The notes beneath the pieces are model-generated. The model made no database searches. It saw nothing but the letters and a program-made list of their open reading frames with translations, and was not told the origin of the DNA. A program made the position numbers and the translations under genes. DNA of 64,000 nt, taken from NCBI GenBank assembly GCA_023666945.1, contig JAMPAY010000002.1:142965-206964 (forward strand), given 5' to 3'. Origin of the DNA: Paludibacter sp. (lineage in GTDB: Bacteria; Bacteroidota; Bacteroidia; Bacteroidales; Paludibacteraceae). Positions 1-9,780 of this stretch are shown here, piece after piece. Each line of letters opens with the position of its first letter. The stretch's first letter is position 1.

Positions 1-12
1 GTAATGCGTTCG

Positions 13-303
13 TCAGTCATGGTCTGGTAGGGTGTTGATGTCTTCTTTCAGATTGTTGTTCTGTTTGAAACCGATTTGTAACTTGGGTGGAGTAAGTGTG
101 CGTACACCTGTTTTTGGATGTACGGAAACACGTTCGTTCTTCTTTTTGACCTCCAAATCTCCGAAATTCTGTATGCGTATAACTTTCCCCTCCAATAGTC
201 CTTCAACTATGGTTTCCACTGTAGCATTGAGCAATGTATTGGTTTGTTGTTTGCTCATGCCTGTTTGTCCCGCAATATCGGCAATCAGTTCTTTGGTTGT
301 CAT
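13..303 (-). CDS. HU-family DNA-binding protein
   Basis: A 96-residue histone-like protein that bends and compacts DNA as a dimer. The N-terminus (MTTKELIADIAGQTGMSKQQT) and the following IRIQNFGDLEVKKKNER stretch match the HU/IHF fold: two helices, then the beta-arm region. The arm carries a VHPKTG turn in place of the classic RNP motif. Length is near the usual 90-100 residues, with a short acidic tail (NTLPDHD). It is the last gene of a probable recQ-rimO-HU minus-strand run, 26 bases below rimO. HU versus IHF subunit cannot be settled from sequence alone. Confidence 0.9.
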   Translation of the reverse strand: MTTKELIADIAGQTGMSKQQTNTLLNATVETIVEGLLEGKVIRIQNFGDLEVKKKNERVSVHPKTGVRTLTPPKLQIGFKQNNNLKEDINTLPDHD

Positions 304-329
304 AGTGTTATGGTTGTTTATTCTCGGAA

Positions 330-1628
330 CTATCCTGCATATTCTCCGTACAAATCGAATGTTTCCGCTCCCACAATACGGATGTTGTAGAAGTTGCCTG
401 TCTGTAGCGGTGTCTGTTTACTTATCAGCACTTCACAATCCACCTCGGGCGAGTCGAACTCTGTCCGTCCTATGTAGTAATCTTCTTCTTCTCTGTCCAC
501 AATAACGCGCAGTGTCTTACCTACTTTCCGAGCATTCAGTTCGGCGGCTATGTCTTCTTGTATGCTCATTATCTCGTCCACCCTACGCAATTTTACGTCC
601 TGTGGAATATCATCGTTGTAGTGGCGGTTGGAATAAGTACCCTCTTCATCAGAGTAGGCAAAAGCCCCTAAACGTTCAAAACGCATGTCTTGCACGAATT
701 TTTTCAATTCTTCTACGTCTGCCTCGGTTTCTCCTGGATGTCCCAACAAAAGTGTTGTACGTATGTGTATGCCGGGCACTTCTTCCCGAATGCGACGGAG
801 TAAAGTGTAGGTTTCTTCCTTGCTGATATGTCGGCGCATCTGTTGCAACATGTGGTCGGATATGTGTTGCAGAGCAATGTCTATATACTTGCAAACGTTG
901 GCTTTTTCCCGCATTACGGGTAGTATGTCATAAGGAAACTGAGCAGGGTAGGCATAGTGTAGTCGTATCCATTCCACACCTTTTAGGTCTGCCATTCTGC
1001 TAATCAATTCGGCAAGGCGACTTTCACCATATAGATCGATGCCGTAATAGGAAAGGTCTTGCGCTATAACTTGAAACTCTTTCACTCCTTGGCTTACAAG
1101 CCACTCCGTCTCTTTTAGAATATCTTCTATGGGGCGTGATATATGTCGTCCGGTAATGAGCGGAATGGCACAATACGAACACATGCGGTTGCAGCCCTCC
1201 GATATCTTTATATAAGCATAGTGGCGAGGAGTTGTCAATACTCTCTCTGATTGTAGGTCCGGACAATATACTTTACCAAGGTCGCTTACCAATTGCATGA
1301 AATCAAACTTGCCGTAATACTTGTCCACTTCCGGAATCTCCTGCTGCAAATCTTGCATATAGCGTTCCGACAGACAACCCATTACGTAGAGTCGTTTCAG
1401 TTGTTTTGTATGTTTGCGTGCGGCAAACTGCAGTATGGTGTTGATGCTCTCTTCTTTAGCGTCGCCTATAAAACCGCAGGTGTTGATAACGGCAATTTCT
1501 CCTTCAGGATGTTCGCTATCATGAACACAAGTATAACCTGCTGCTTCCAATTGACGCATCAGACGTTCGGCATCTACCAGGTTTTTCGAACACCCTAAGG
1601 TGATTATGTCAATTTCATTTTTGTGCAT
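330..1628 (-). CDS. rimO: Ribosomal protein S12 methylthiotransferase RimO
   Basis: Radical-SAM enzyme that adds a methylthio group to an aspartate of ribosomal protein S12. It shows the UPF0004 N-terminal domain (IITLGCSKNLVDAE, with further cysteines in NTCGF and VMGCLSERY), the radical-SAM motif CNRMCSYC that binds the catalytic 4Fe-4S cluster, and a C-terminal TRAM domain. Length of about 432 residues is normal. An ATG two codons upstream (1634) is also possible; I prefer 1628 because homologues begin close to IDIITLGCSKN. It lies 12-18 bases below recQ on the same strand, so it is probably co-transcribed. Confidence 0.95.
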   Translation of the reverse strand: MHKNEIDIITLGCSKNLVDAERLMRQLEAAGYTCVHDSEHPEGEIAVINTCGFIGDAKEESINTILQFAARKHTKQLKRLYVMGCLSERYMQDLQQEIPEVDKYYGKFDFMQLVSDLGKVYCPDLQSERVLTTPRHYAYIKISEGCNRMCSYCAIPLITGRHISRPIEDILKETEWLVSQGVKEFQVIAQDLSYYGIDLYGESRLAELISRMADLKGVEWIRLHYAYPAQFPYDILPVMREKANVCKYIDIALQHISDHMLQQMRRHISKEETYTLLRRIREEVPGIHIRTTLLLGHPGETEADVEELKKFVQDMRFERLGAFAYSDEEGTYSNRHYNDDIPQDVKLRRVDEIMSIQEDIAAELNARKVGKTLRVIVDREEEDYYIGRTEFDSPEVDCEVLISKQTPLQTGNFYNIRIVGAETFDLYGEYAG

Positions 1629-1646
1629 GCACAATGGGTTAGAAGG

Positions 1647-3830
1647 TTAATTACCGAGTTCCGATTGGAATTTAATACGCACCAAACGTACTTCTATATC
1701 GGTAAAATCATCCTCTCCGAGGGCTTCCAATGCTTTTTGTATGTTGTCGGTTTCTGCGTTTTGGAAATATTCGTAAATCTCATCTTCTTTGTCGGGATCT
1801 ACCACTTCTTCAATGAAATAGTTGATGTTCAGTTTTGTGCCGGAGTAGACAATTGCCTCTATCTCGTTAAGCAACTCATCCATATCCATTCCTTTTGAAA
1901 GAGCAAGATCGTCTAAATCAACTTGGCGGTCTATTGCCTGTATGAGAGAGATTTTTAATTGCGACTTTTTGGCAACGGTGCGTACACGCAGGTCTTCCGG
2001 ACGGATTATATCGTTTTCCTCTACATACTCTTTTATAATCTTTAAGAACTCTTCTCCATAACGTTTGGCCTTGCCGGCACCCACTCCCGGAATGTTCTGC
2101 AATTCTTCCATGGTTATCGGATAACTGGTAGCCATAGCCTCCAACGAAGGGTCTTGGAATAATACAAAAGGAGGAACATTCAGTTTCTTGGAGAGTTTCT
2201 TACGTAAGTCTTTCAGAATAGAGAACATCACATCATCGGCAGCAGAACAAGCCGTAATGTTTTGGTCCAAACCTTCTATATCGTCATCATCTTTGTTCTC
2301 AACAGGTACTTTGAATTCTGTTGGTTTTTTCAAGAACTTTTTGCCGTCAGGGGTCACCTTTAAATCTCCGTACGACTCTATATCTTTGCGCAGATAACCT
2401 TGCAGCATTGCCTGACGAATGATTGCAAAGAGAGTACTTTCATCTTCTTCCGCAGCGGCACCGAAATTCTCCAATTCATTGTGTTTGTACGACATCACGG
2501 CAGCAGTTTCGTTGCCTTTGAGTATGTCTACGATGTGTTCGGCTTTGAATTTCTCGTTCAAGTCTTGAATCGTTTCAAAGATAAGTTGGCAGAGTTCGGT
2601 GGCATCTATCCACTTGTAGTTGTGCTTGCAGTTGTCACAATTGCCGCAGTTATCTTCTTTGTATTCTTCGCCAAAGTAGTGTAGTAACATTTTCCGACGA
2701 CATAGTGGCGATTCTGCATAACTTTGTGTTTCAAAGAGCAGTTGGTTGCCAATCTCTTGCTCGGCAATGGGCTTGCCTTGCATGAATTTACGCAAGCGGT
2801 CTATGTCTTTGGGAGAATAGTAACATATACATTGTCCTTCTCCTCCGTCTCGTCCTGCACGACCGGTTTCCTGATAATAACCCTCTAACGATTTCGGAAT
2901 GTCGTAATGTACCACAAACCGTACATCAGGTTTGTCAATTCCCATACCAAAGGCTATGGTAGCCACTATCACTTGCACTTTTTCCATAAGGAAGGCATCC
3001 TGATTCTCGCTACGTACAGCCGAATCCATACCGGCGTGATAGGGTAGAGCGGCAATGTTGTTGACTTGTAAGGTTTGGGCCAATTCTTCCACCGTCTTGC
3101 GGCTCAAACAATAAACAATACCCGATTTCCCCTCCATAGAGCGGATGTATTTGATAAGGTCTTTGTCTACATCATCTCCCTTGGGACGTACTTCGTAGTA
3201 TAGGTTCGAACGATTGAACGACGATTTGAACACTTTGGCTTTCAGCATGCCCAGGTTTTTCTGTATGTCGTGTTGTACTTTAGGGGTGGCGGTAGCGGTC
3301 AACGCTATAATAGGGGCTTTGCCTATGCGTTGTACAATAGGATGAATACGTCTGTACTCAGGGCGAAAATCGTGTCCCCATTCGCTGATACAATGCGCTT
3401 CATCCACTGCATAGAACGATATTTTTACTTGTCGCAGAAAATCTATATTCTCCTCTTTATTCAGCGATTCGGGGGCTACATAGAGCAGTTTTGTCTTACC
3501 TGCTAATATGTCTTCCTTAACGGTCGCAATTTCGGCTTTGGGGAGCGACGAATTGATGAAATGGGCGATGCCGTCAACTTCACTGTAATTGCGCATTGCA
3601 TCCACCTGATTCTTCATTAAGGCTATCAAAGGAGATATTACAATGGCAGTACCCTCCATAAGCAAAGAGGGTAATTGGTAGCAAAGGCTTTTGCCACCGC
3701 CGGTAGGCATTAGTACAAAGGTGTCGTTGCCGTCCATCAGATTTTCCATAATGGCTTCCTGGTTTCCTTTGAAACCATTAAAACCGAAATGCTGCCGCAG
3801 GGCGTCAAGTAATTGTTCATGTCTATCCAT
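1647..3830 (-). CDS. recQ: ATP-dependent DNA helicase RecQ (long form, with HRDC)
   Basis: 3'-5' DNA helicase for recombination and replication-fork repair. Walker A GGGKS is at residues 44-48 and the DEAH box at 143-146. The helicase C domain ends in YYQETGRAGRDGG. A zinc-binding RQC region (CRRKMLLHYFG, then CGNCDNC) and an HRDC domain (about 530-610) follow, with an extra C-terminal tail of roughly 110 residues. At 727 residues it has the long RecQ architecture of Bacteroidales. First gene of the recQ-rimO-HU run. A shorter paralogue sits at 9781. Confidence 0.95.
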   Translation of the reverse strand: MDRHEQLLDALRQHFGFNGFKGNQEAIMENLMDGNDTFVLMPTGGGKSLCYQLPSLLMEGTAIVISPLIALMKNQVDAMRNYSEVDGIAHFINSSLPKAEIATVKEDILAGKTKLLYVAPESLNKEENIDFLRQVKISFYAVDEAHCISEWGHDFRPEYRRIHPIVQRIGKAPIIALTATATPKVQHDIQKNLGMLKAKVFKSSFNRSNLYYEVRPKGDDVDKDLIKYIRSMEGKSGIVYCLSRKTVEELAQTLQVNNIAALPYHAGMDSAVRSENQDAFLMEKVQVIVATIAFGMGIDKPDVRFVVHYDIPKSLEGYYQETGRAGRDGGEGQCICYYSPKDIDRLRKFMQGKPIAEQEIGNQLLFETQSYAESPLCRRKMLLHYFGEEYKEDNCGNCDNCKHNYKWIDATELCQLIFETIQDLNEKFKAEHIVDILKGNETAAVMSYKHNELENFGAAAEEDESTLFAIIRQAMLQGYLRKDIESYGDLKVTPDGKKFLKKPTEFKVPVENKDDDDIEGLDQNITACSAADDVMFSILKDLRKKLSKKLNVPPFVLFQDPSLEAMATSYPITMEELQNIPGVGAGKAKRYGEEFLKIIKEYVEENDIIRPEDLRVRTVAKKSQLKISLIQAIDRQVDLDDLALSKGMDMDELLNEIEAIVYSGTKLNINYFIEEVVDPDKEDEIYEYFQNAETDNIQKALEALGEDDFTDIEVRLVRIKFQSELGN

Positions 3831-4118
3831 CGAACCGGTATCTTAAGTTTGATTGTTTAGTATTTGTTGTGTAAGGCTTTTTCTGAAAGACTTACAACGT
3901 TTTTTTTGTGGTGGAAATTAGGATGGTGGTTGTGCAACCGTATCCTTGTTTCATTGTACAAAAGTATAATTATTTTTCGATTCTACAAATGATAACCGCT
4001 AAAAACAATGAAAAATAATAGATATTTCTTTGTAAGTTGTTCTGAGGTAGTTTGTTATATTGCGCTGCACAAGTGCTTGGGAGAAGAAAAACGTCAGTGA
4101 GTTGTGGCGCAAGAAAGC
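3831..4118. other. Intergenic region upstream of recQ
   Basis: About 290 bases between the recQ start and the serC terminator. It must hold the recQ promoter, but I found no clean TAnnTTTG box on the minus strand: the best candidate, near 3959-3967, has one T too many. No credible coding sequence or RNA gene was seen. Confidence 0.5.
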
Positions 4119-4157
4119 AACACGCCCATAGAAAACGCTATGTTCTATGGGCGTGTT
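4119..4157 (-). terminator. Intrinsic terminator after serC
   Basis: Perfect 15-bp inverted repeat (4119-4133 with 4143-4157) around a 9-base loop, 42 bases past the serC stop on the minus strand. The stem core reads CGCCCATAGAA. The following minus-strand bases are T-rich but not a pure T run. Confidence 0.75.
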
Positions 4158-4198
4158 GTAGGTGCGTATATTATAGCATATCTGTCTGTGCAGATAGT

Positions 4199-5287
4199 TT
4201 ATAATTGGTTCTCGTAGGCTTTCATGCAAGCAGTGAGGGCTTTTACGCCTTCAGCGGTCATGGCATTGTATAGTGATGCGCGGAAACCGCCTACAGAGCG
4301 GTGCCCTTTGATGCCTACCATGCCTTGAGCGGTGGCAAACTTGAAGAAGTCATCTTGCAGTTCTTGATACTCGGGTTTCATGACAAAGCATACATTCATG
4401 CGTGAGCGGTCTTCTGCTTGAGCCGTACCTTGGAAGATGCGACTGCTGTCAATGGCATCGTAAAGCAAGTTGGCTTTCTCGATATTACGCTTTTCGGCTG
4501 CTTCTACTCCACCGGTAGCCTTTAACCAACGTAGTGTCAGCATGGCGGTGTATATCGGCAATACGGGAGGTGTGTTAAACATGCTACCGCCGTCAATATG
4601 CGTTTGATAGTTGAGCATCGTGGGAATATAGCGACTCACTTTACCCAAAATGTCGTTTTTCACAATCACAAAAGTAACACCTGCGGGAGCAAGGTTCTTT
4701 TGTGCACCACCATAGATCAGGCCGTATTTGGCCACGTCAATCGGGCGGGAAAGTATGTCGGATGACATGTCGGCAACCAAGGTTACATTCCCTGTCTTTT
4801 GGTAGATGTCTTGCAACTTTCGATCGTTTACTTCCGTTCCATAGATGGTGTTGTTGGTTGTGAAATGGAAATAGTCGGCATCTTGTGGAACAACATAGTC
4901 GGTCGGAATGAATGTGTAGTTGGCATTTGCCGATGTGGCAACCTCTATGGCCTCACCAAAGCCTTTGGCTTCTTTGAGTGCTTTTTTTGCCCATACACCT
5001 GTATTCAGATAAGCGGCTTTCTTTTCCATAAGGTTATAGGGAACCATGCAGAATTGCAGGCTGGCACCACCTCCCAAAAAGATTACGGAATAGCCTTCGG
5101 GAATGCCAAGCAACTCTTTCATGAGTGCTTCTGCCTCGTCTAATACGGGTTGAAAATACTTGGCACGGTGTGAAATCTCTAAAATAGAGAGTCCTTCTCC
5201 TTGAAAATCAAGTACAGCATCGGCTGTCTGCTTGATAACTTCCTGAGGCAGGATGCTGGGTCCTGCATTGAAATTGTACTTTTTCAT
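4199..5287 (-). CDS. serC: Phosphoserine aminotransferase SerC
   Basis: PLP-dependent class V aminotransferase that converts 3-phosphohydroxypyruvate to phosphoserine in serine synthesis and can also serve the vitamin B6 pathway. Family signatures are [10 protein letters not shown] at the N-terminus, SHRAKYF, the glycine-rich [10 protein letters not shown] and the PLP-lysine region [11 protein letters not shown] (Lys near residue 197). Length of 362 is normal. It lies 21 bases below the carboxylase-like gene, so the two may share a transcript. serA, its pathway partner, is 6.7 kb away at 12012. Confidence 0.96.
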   Translation of the reverse strand: MKKYNFNAGPSILPQEVIKQTADAVLDFQGEGLSILEISHRAKYFQPVLDEAEALMKELLGIPEGYSVIFLGGGASLQFCMVPYNLMEKKAAYLNTGVWAKKALKEAKGFGEAIEVATSANANYTFIPTDYVVPQDADYFHFTTNNTIYGTEVNDRKLQDIYQKTGNVTLVADMSSDILSRPIDVAKYGLIYGGAQKNLAPAGVTFVIVKNDILGKVSRYIPTMLNYQTHIDGGSMFNTPPVLPIYTAMLTLRWLKATGGVEAAEKRNIEKANLLYDAIDSSRIFQGTAQAEDRSRMNVCFVMKPEYQELQDDFFKFATAQGMVGIKGHRSVGGFRASLYNAMTAEGVKALTACMKAYENQL

Positions 5288-5308
5288 ATAGGTATATGTT
5301 CTATAAGG

Positions 5309-7078
5309 TTATTCCTTTTCCATCCAAGCGATAGTGCTGCCTTTGGGAGCAGTTTCGCCTTGCTCGAATTGTGAACTGACAATACGGCTATCGGCAAAAG
5401 CGGTGAGTACCTCAATGCCGTGAGCGGTTTGCAAGGCACATACAGGTTCGCCTTTTTTGTAGAGTTTGCCGTGTACGGGTTTCATCGATTGCTCGTTGTA
5501 ATCAAATTCCCATAGCACTTTTCCGCTTACATGAGCCTGTAGAGGTTCGGCTTTGGGGTAGAGTACGGCCAACTTGTCGGCTGCGGTCATTTTGGGGCCT
5601 CCGCCTGCCACTTGCTTGGCTTCCATACGTTGGAGCAAATCTTTGTTGAATTGCTCTTTGGCTTGTCCGCTCTTGTATTCGCGGTATTGCTTCTCATGCA
5701 TGGCAAACTCAAACAGTTCTTCGTCGTCCTGTCCGCGATCCCAACCGAGTTCTTCCATCTCTTTGATGAAACGTGGCAATTCGTCGGGGTAAAGTGCTTG
5801 CGGGTCTTCGGTGTAAAATTCGTACCCCTTCTCTTTTGCCAATTCTACAATTTCAGGCGCAAGTGTACCGGGCAATTTTCCCGATTTGCCCAAAATCATG
5901 CCCCACATTGCAGGATCCATGCGGGTGAATGGTTTCTCGCCCATCGATTTCGAGAACAAGTTCATCAGGGCGGCATTTTTTACATATTGCGAAAATGGGG
6001 TTACCAAACATGGGGTACCAAGCATCGGCCATATACGTTGTACTTCTTCAAATAGTTCTACCAATAGTTCGTCTTCGTTCAGTTCGGCTTGTCCGCGTTT
6101 TTTGAGGTTGGCGTTGATTGCAGCGTGCATACCTTTCAGGTCTGCCATAAGTGAGCCCATCATACCTCCCGGTAAGCCGCATCCTACAAGCAGTGAGGTC
6201 ATTTTTGAGTTACGCGGATCAATCCAATAACCGAGGAAATCGTCAATGAAAGATTGGGTCAGACGACGTGCTTCCATGTAGGCTTTCATGTTGATGTCTT
6301 TCACTTGGAAACCTGCATCGCGGAGCATGGCCTGAATAGTAATCACGTCAGGATGTACCATTCCCCAAGAAAGTGGCTCCATGGCTACATCCAATACATC
6401 ACCGCCGGCCTTGGCTACTTCGAGCATTGAGGCAACGGAAAATCCCGGACCTGTATGACCATGGTATTGTATAACAATGTCGGGATGCTTCTCTTTAATG
6501 GCGGCAACAATAGTACCAAGCATGGCGGGGCGTCCTATACCTGCCATGTCTTTGAGGCAGATTTCTTGCGCACCGTTCTCAATAAGTATTTCAGCCAAAT
6601 TTATATAGTACTCGGCAGTGTGTACCTGAGAGTAGGTAATGCACATGGTGGCTTGTGCTGTCATGCCTGCTTCTTTAGCCCATTTGATGGACGGAATGAT
6701 ATTGCGCGGGTCGTTCAGACCGCAGAATATACGTGTAATGTCTACGCCTTGTGCGTGTTTTACCTTGTACATCAGTTGGCGTACATCGGCAGGAACGGGG
6801 TTCATGCGCAACGCGTTGAGTCCTCGGTCAAGCATGTGCGTTTTTATGCCGGCCTCGTTAAAAGGCTTTGTAAAAGTACGGACGGCTTGATTGGGATTTT
6901 CTCCATACAGAAGGTTTACTTGCTCTGAGGCTCCGCCGTTTGTTTCTACACGGTCAAAACACCCCATGTCAATAATAACGGGAGCAATTTGTGCCAATTG
7001 GTCTTTACGTGGAACGTACTTGCCTGAACTTTGCCACATGTCACGATAAACCAAACTGAATTGAATATCTTTCTTCAT
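5309..7078 (-). CDS. Oxaloacetate decarboxylase alpha / pyruvate carboxylase subunit B-like protein with degenerate biotinyl tail
   Basis: Carboxyltransferase-type protein. The N-terminal HMGL-like TIM barrel shows the carboxyltransferase signatures RDMWQSSGKY, FCGLNDPRN, the lysine motif CLKDMAGIG and the metal ligands YHGHTGPG. A conserved carboxylase domain follows. The last 70 residues align with the shape of a biotinyl domain (PVHGKLYKKGEPV... AFADSRIVSSQFEQGETAPKGS), but the AMKM biotin-lysine motif is absent: QTAHGIEV stands in its place. It may therefore work with a separate biotin carrier. Which carboxyl donor and acceptor it uses cannot be told from sequence. Confidence 0.85.
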   Translation of the reverse strand: MKKDIQFSLVYRDMWQSSGKYVPRKDQLAQIAPVIIDMGCFDRVETNGGASEQVNLLYGENPNQAVRTFTKPFNEAGIKTHMLDRGLNALRMNPVPADVRQLMYKVKHAQGVDITRIFCGLNDPRNIIPSIKWAKEAGMTAQATMCITYSQVHTAEYYINLAEILIENGAQEICLKDMAGIGRPAMLGTIVAAIKEKHPDIVIQYHGHTGPGFSVASMLEVAKAGGDVLDVAMEPLSWGMVHPDVITIQAMLRDAGFQVKDINMKAYMEARRLTQSFIDDFLGYWIDPRNSKMTSLLVGCGLPGGMMGSLMADLKGMHAAINANLKKRGQAELNEDELLVELFEEVQRIWPMLGTPCLVTPFSQYVKNAALMNLFSKSMGEKPFTRMDPAMWGMILGKSGKLPGTLAPEIVELAKEKGYEFYTEDPQALYPDELPRFIKEMEELGWDRGQDDEELFEFAMHEKQYREYKSGQAKEQFNKDLLQRMEAKQVAGGGPKMTAADKLAVLYPKAEPLQAHVSGKVLWEFDYNEQSMKPVHGKLYKKGEPVCALQTAHGIEVLTAFADSRIVSSQFEQGETAPKGSTIAWMEKE

Positions 7079-7166
7079 AGACTTATAATAGTGTTGAATA
7101 GGTTATTGTCAATTATTTGCGTTGATTATTTGCGTTGGCGAAATCATATCACCGCAAATTACACTG

Positions 7167-7197
7167 CAAAGGTACGCTTTCTTTTTTTAACTTGCAA
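7167..7197 (-). promoter_or_regulatory. Bacteroidota-type promoter of the carboxylase-like gene
   Basis: On the minus strand TTG (7195-7197), 20 bases, then TACCTTTG (7167-7174), matching the Bacteroides -33/-7 consensus. The implied leader to the ATG at 7078 is about 80-85 bases. Confidence 0.7.
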
Positions 7198-7314
7198 GAG
7201 GCTTTTTCGCATCTTGCAGAATGGTGTTTGAAAAGATTGTCTGTTAAAAGATGTCGTTTTGGTATTGTTTTTGTATAAGTGCATGCAGTTATTAATCCTA
7301 TAAACCCTAAATGT

Positions 7315-7917
7315 ATGAAAACAATGCCTGTCGACGGAAAGTTCTCTCTCATCGAACTTCCTTACAATCCCAATGCGTTGGAACCTGTTATCAGTAGTCG
7401 TACGCTTTCTTTTCATTATGGAAAGCATTTGCAGACGTATGTGAACAATTTGAATGCTGCTATAGAGGATACTCCTTTTGCCGATAAGTCGCTCGAAGAA
7501 ATTGTTTGCACGTCAACGGGTGGAGTGTTTAACAATGCGGGGCAGTTGCTGAATCATAATTTGTATTTTACTCAATTCGGTGCTCCGCAAACCGATAACA
7601 AACCATCGGGACGATTGGCTGCCGCTATAGATGCTGCGTTTGGCAATTTTACTGCTTTTCAAGAGGAATTCCGGAAAAAAGGAACCACACTTTTTGGATC
7701 GGGATGGGTATGGCTTTCTGCCGATGCCGACGGAGGATTACATATAACACAAGAATCCAATGCGGGTAATCCGTTGTGTCAGGGTTTGCGCCCCTTGTTG
7801 ACGTTCGATGTATGGGAACATGCCTATTATTTGGATTGGCAAAACCGTCGCCCCGACCATTTGGCTGCATTGTGGCAAATAGTGGATTGGAATGTGGTGG
7901 AAAAACGTTACGAATAG
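7315..7917 (+). CDS. Superoxide dismutase (Fe/Mn)
   Basis: Fe/Mn-type superoxide dismutase protecting an anaerobe or microaerophile from superoxide. It shows ELPYNPNALEPVIS, HYGKHLQTYV (first metal His), NNAGQLLNHNLYF (second His), FGSGWVWLS and DVWEHAYYLDWQNRR (Asp and last His). The 200-residue length is normal. The open frame extends back to a GTG at 7279, but the homologous region starts later, so the ATG at 7315 (or 7324) is the likely start. It is transcribed divergently from the carboxylase-like gene. Iron versus manganese cannot be assigned with confidence. Confidence 0.93.
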   Translation: MKTMPVDGKFSLIELPYNPNALEPVISSRTLSFHYGKHLQTYVNNLNAAIEDTPFADKSLEEIVCTSTGGVFNNAGQLLNHNLYFTQFGAPQTDNKPSGRLAAAIDAAFGNFTAFQEEFRKKGTTLFGSGWVWLSADADGGLHITQESNAGNPLCQGLRPLLTFDVWEHAYYLDWQNRRPDHLAALWQIVDWNVVEKRYE

Positions 7918-7938
7918 ATTGCTCGTAGCAGAAAATGC

Positions 7939-7969
7939 TTGTGCATTTCTAAAACTTGCATTACCTTTG
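7939..7969 (+). promoter_or_regulatory. Promoter of gltX
   Basis: TTG (7939-7941), 20 bases, then TACCTTTG (7962-7969). It lies in the sod-gltX gap and gives a leader of about 90 bases to the ATG at 8068. Confidence 0.7.
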
Positions 7970-8067
7970 CACGTCTGTTTCAAGAATGGAACTGACGTGC
8001 ATTGTTTGTATGAAGCAATATTTGGTTGCTCGCTTGAATGATTGATAAACAGAATACTATAAGCCTA

Positions 8068-9582
8068 ATGGAAAGAAAAGTAAGGGTGCGTTTCGCACCA
8101 TCGCCCACGGGGGCATTACACATTGGCGGTGTACGTACTGCCCTTTATAACTACCTTTTTGCCCGACAACATGGTGGTGATATGCTTTTGCGTATTGAAG
8201 ATACCGATTCTACACGTTTTGTACCGGGAGCGGAAGAATACATTATAGAAGCGTTGCAATGGTTGGGCATAGGTATCGATGAGGGAGTAGGCGTAGGAGG
8301 TCCGCATGGTCCTTATCGTCAGTCCGAACGCAGAGATATTTATCGCAAATATGTGCAGCAGTTGTTGGATGCGGGTAAGGCTTATATCGCTTTCGATACA
8401 CCGGAGCAATTGGATGAGCAGCGTAAGGCGCGCCCTAATTTCCAATACGATGCCACTACGCGTTTGGATATGTGCAATTCGCTGACGCTAAGTAAAGAGG
8501 AGGTTGCACAACGTATTGCCGACGGATGCCAATATGTGGTTCGTTTTAAGGTCGAACCGAATGAAGACGTTCATGTGCACGACTTGATTCGTGGTGAGGT
8601 GGTAATCAATTCTTCTATTTTAGATGATAAGGTGCTTTATAAATCTGCCGACGATCTGCCTACCTATCACTTGGCCAACATAGTGGATGATTATTTGATG
8701 GAAGTATCGCATGTTATTCGCGGTGAAGAATGGTTACCGTCGGCACCGTTGCATGTGTTGCTCTATCGTGCATTCGGATGGGAGGAACGTATGCCGCAGT
8801 TTGCTCATTTGCCTCTGCTCCTGAAACCGGACGGCAATGGTAAACTCTCCAAACGCGACGGAGACCGTTTGGGCTTTCCTGTTTTCCCACTTGAGTTCCA
8901 CGACCAAAAGACAGGGGCGGTTTCGAGCGGATACCGTGAAACGGGCTATTTCCCCGAAGCGGTCATCAATTTCTTGGCGTTGTTAGGATGGCATGCCGGT
9001 GGCGATAAGGAAATCTACAGTATGGACGAGTTGATTGAGGCGTTCTCGTTAGACCGTGTAAGCAAATCGGGGGCTAAGTTCGATTTCGAGAAAGGTAAAT
9101 GGTTTAATCATCAATATCTGCAAATGAAAGACAATGCGGAGTTGGCAGACCTCTTTATCCCCGTTCTGAAAGAACATGGTGTAAGTGCCGACAAGGCTGT
9201 TGTAACGCATGTGGTCGGACTTATGAAAGAACGTGTCAATTTCGTGCATGAGTTGTGGGAACAATGCTCTTTCTTCTTTGTGGCTCCGACTGAGTATGAC
9301 GAGAAATCACTGAAAAAACGTTGGAAAGAAGATTCTCCGCGTCATATGCAGGAATTGTTGGCGGTATTGGAAGCGCAAGACGATTGGTCGTCCGAGGCTT
9401 TGGATGCTACGGTTATGGGCTGGATTGCCGCTAAAGAATATGGCGTTGGTTTGGTGATGAACGCATTTCGCATCTGCTTGGTAGGTGCTGCTCGTGGTCC
9501 CCATATTTGGGAGATAACAGGCGTTATCGGCAAAGAAGAAACACTGAGCCGTGTCCGTAAGGCATTGGAGATGCTCGGCTAA
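8068..9582 (+). CDS. gltX: Glutamate--tRNA ligase
   Basis: Class I aminoacyl-tRNA synthetase charging tRNA-Glu. The first catalytic motif is in [20 protein letters not shown] (HIGH variant HIGG) and the KMSKS variant is KLSKRDG. The C-terminal anticodon-binding domain is complete. Length of 504 residues is normal. An upstream in-frame ATG at 8038 would add ten residues; I chose 8068 because the family begins within a few residues of [12 protein letters not shown]. It has its own promoter and is followed by a hairpin terminator. Confidence 0.97.
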   Translation: MERKVRVRFAPSPTGALHIGGVRTALYNYLFARQHGGDMLLRIEDTDSTRFVPGAEEYIIEALQWLGIGIDEGVGVGGPHGPYRQSERRDIYRKYVQQLLDAGKAYIAFDTPEQLDEQRKARPNFQYDATTRLDMCNSLTLSKEEVAQRIADGCQYVVRFKVEPNEDVHVHDLIRGEVVINSSILDDKVLYKSADDLPTYHLANIVDDYLMEVSHVIRGEEWLPSAPLHVLLYRAFGWEERMPQFAHLPLLLKPDGNGKLSKRDGDRLGFPVFPLEFHDQKTGAVSSGYRETGYFPEAVINFLALLGWHAGGDKEIYSMDELIEAFSLDRVSKSGAKFDFEKGKWFNHQYLQMKDNAELADLFIPVLKEHGVSADKAVVTHVVGLMKERVNFVHELWEQCSFFFVAPTEYDEKSLKKRWKEDSPRHMQELLAVLEAQDDWSSEALDATVMGWIAAKEYGVGLVMNAFRICLVGAARGPHIWEITGVIGKEETLSRVRKALEMLG

Positions 9583-9617
9583 TACAGCATAATCGCACAC
9601 GTTAGTATCGTATGTAT

Positions 9618-9653
9618 AAAAGGTGGAACTCTCTGCGAGTTTCACCTTTTTTT
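9618..9653 (+). terminator. Terminator after gltX
   Basis: Fourteen-pair stem (9618-9631 with 9637-9650, one G-T wobble), 5-base loop, followed by a run of seven T bases beginning in the stem. Classic intrinsic terminator 36 bases past the gltX stop. Confidence 0.85.
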
Positions 9654-9705
9654 GCTTATGGAGTGTTAGGGGTGGAAAAGGTGGACTATTGGCAAAAGCC
9701 AAGTA

Positions 9706-9736
9706 TTGCCAAATTAAAAAAGTCTTCTTACCTTTG
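9706..9736 (+). promoter_or_regulatory. Promoter of the second recQ
   Basis: TTG (9706-9708), 20 bases, then TACCTTTG (9729-9736), 45 bases before the GTG start at 9781. Confidence 0.7.
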
Positions 9737-9780
9737 TTGTCGGTTATGAAAACTGTTTTGACTATCGCATAAGATTCTTC

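Noticed and set aside
3959..3967. Candidate -7 box for recQ
   Set aside because: The minus strand reads TACTTTTTG, one T too many for TAnnTTTG, and no -33 partner is visible.
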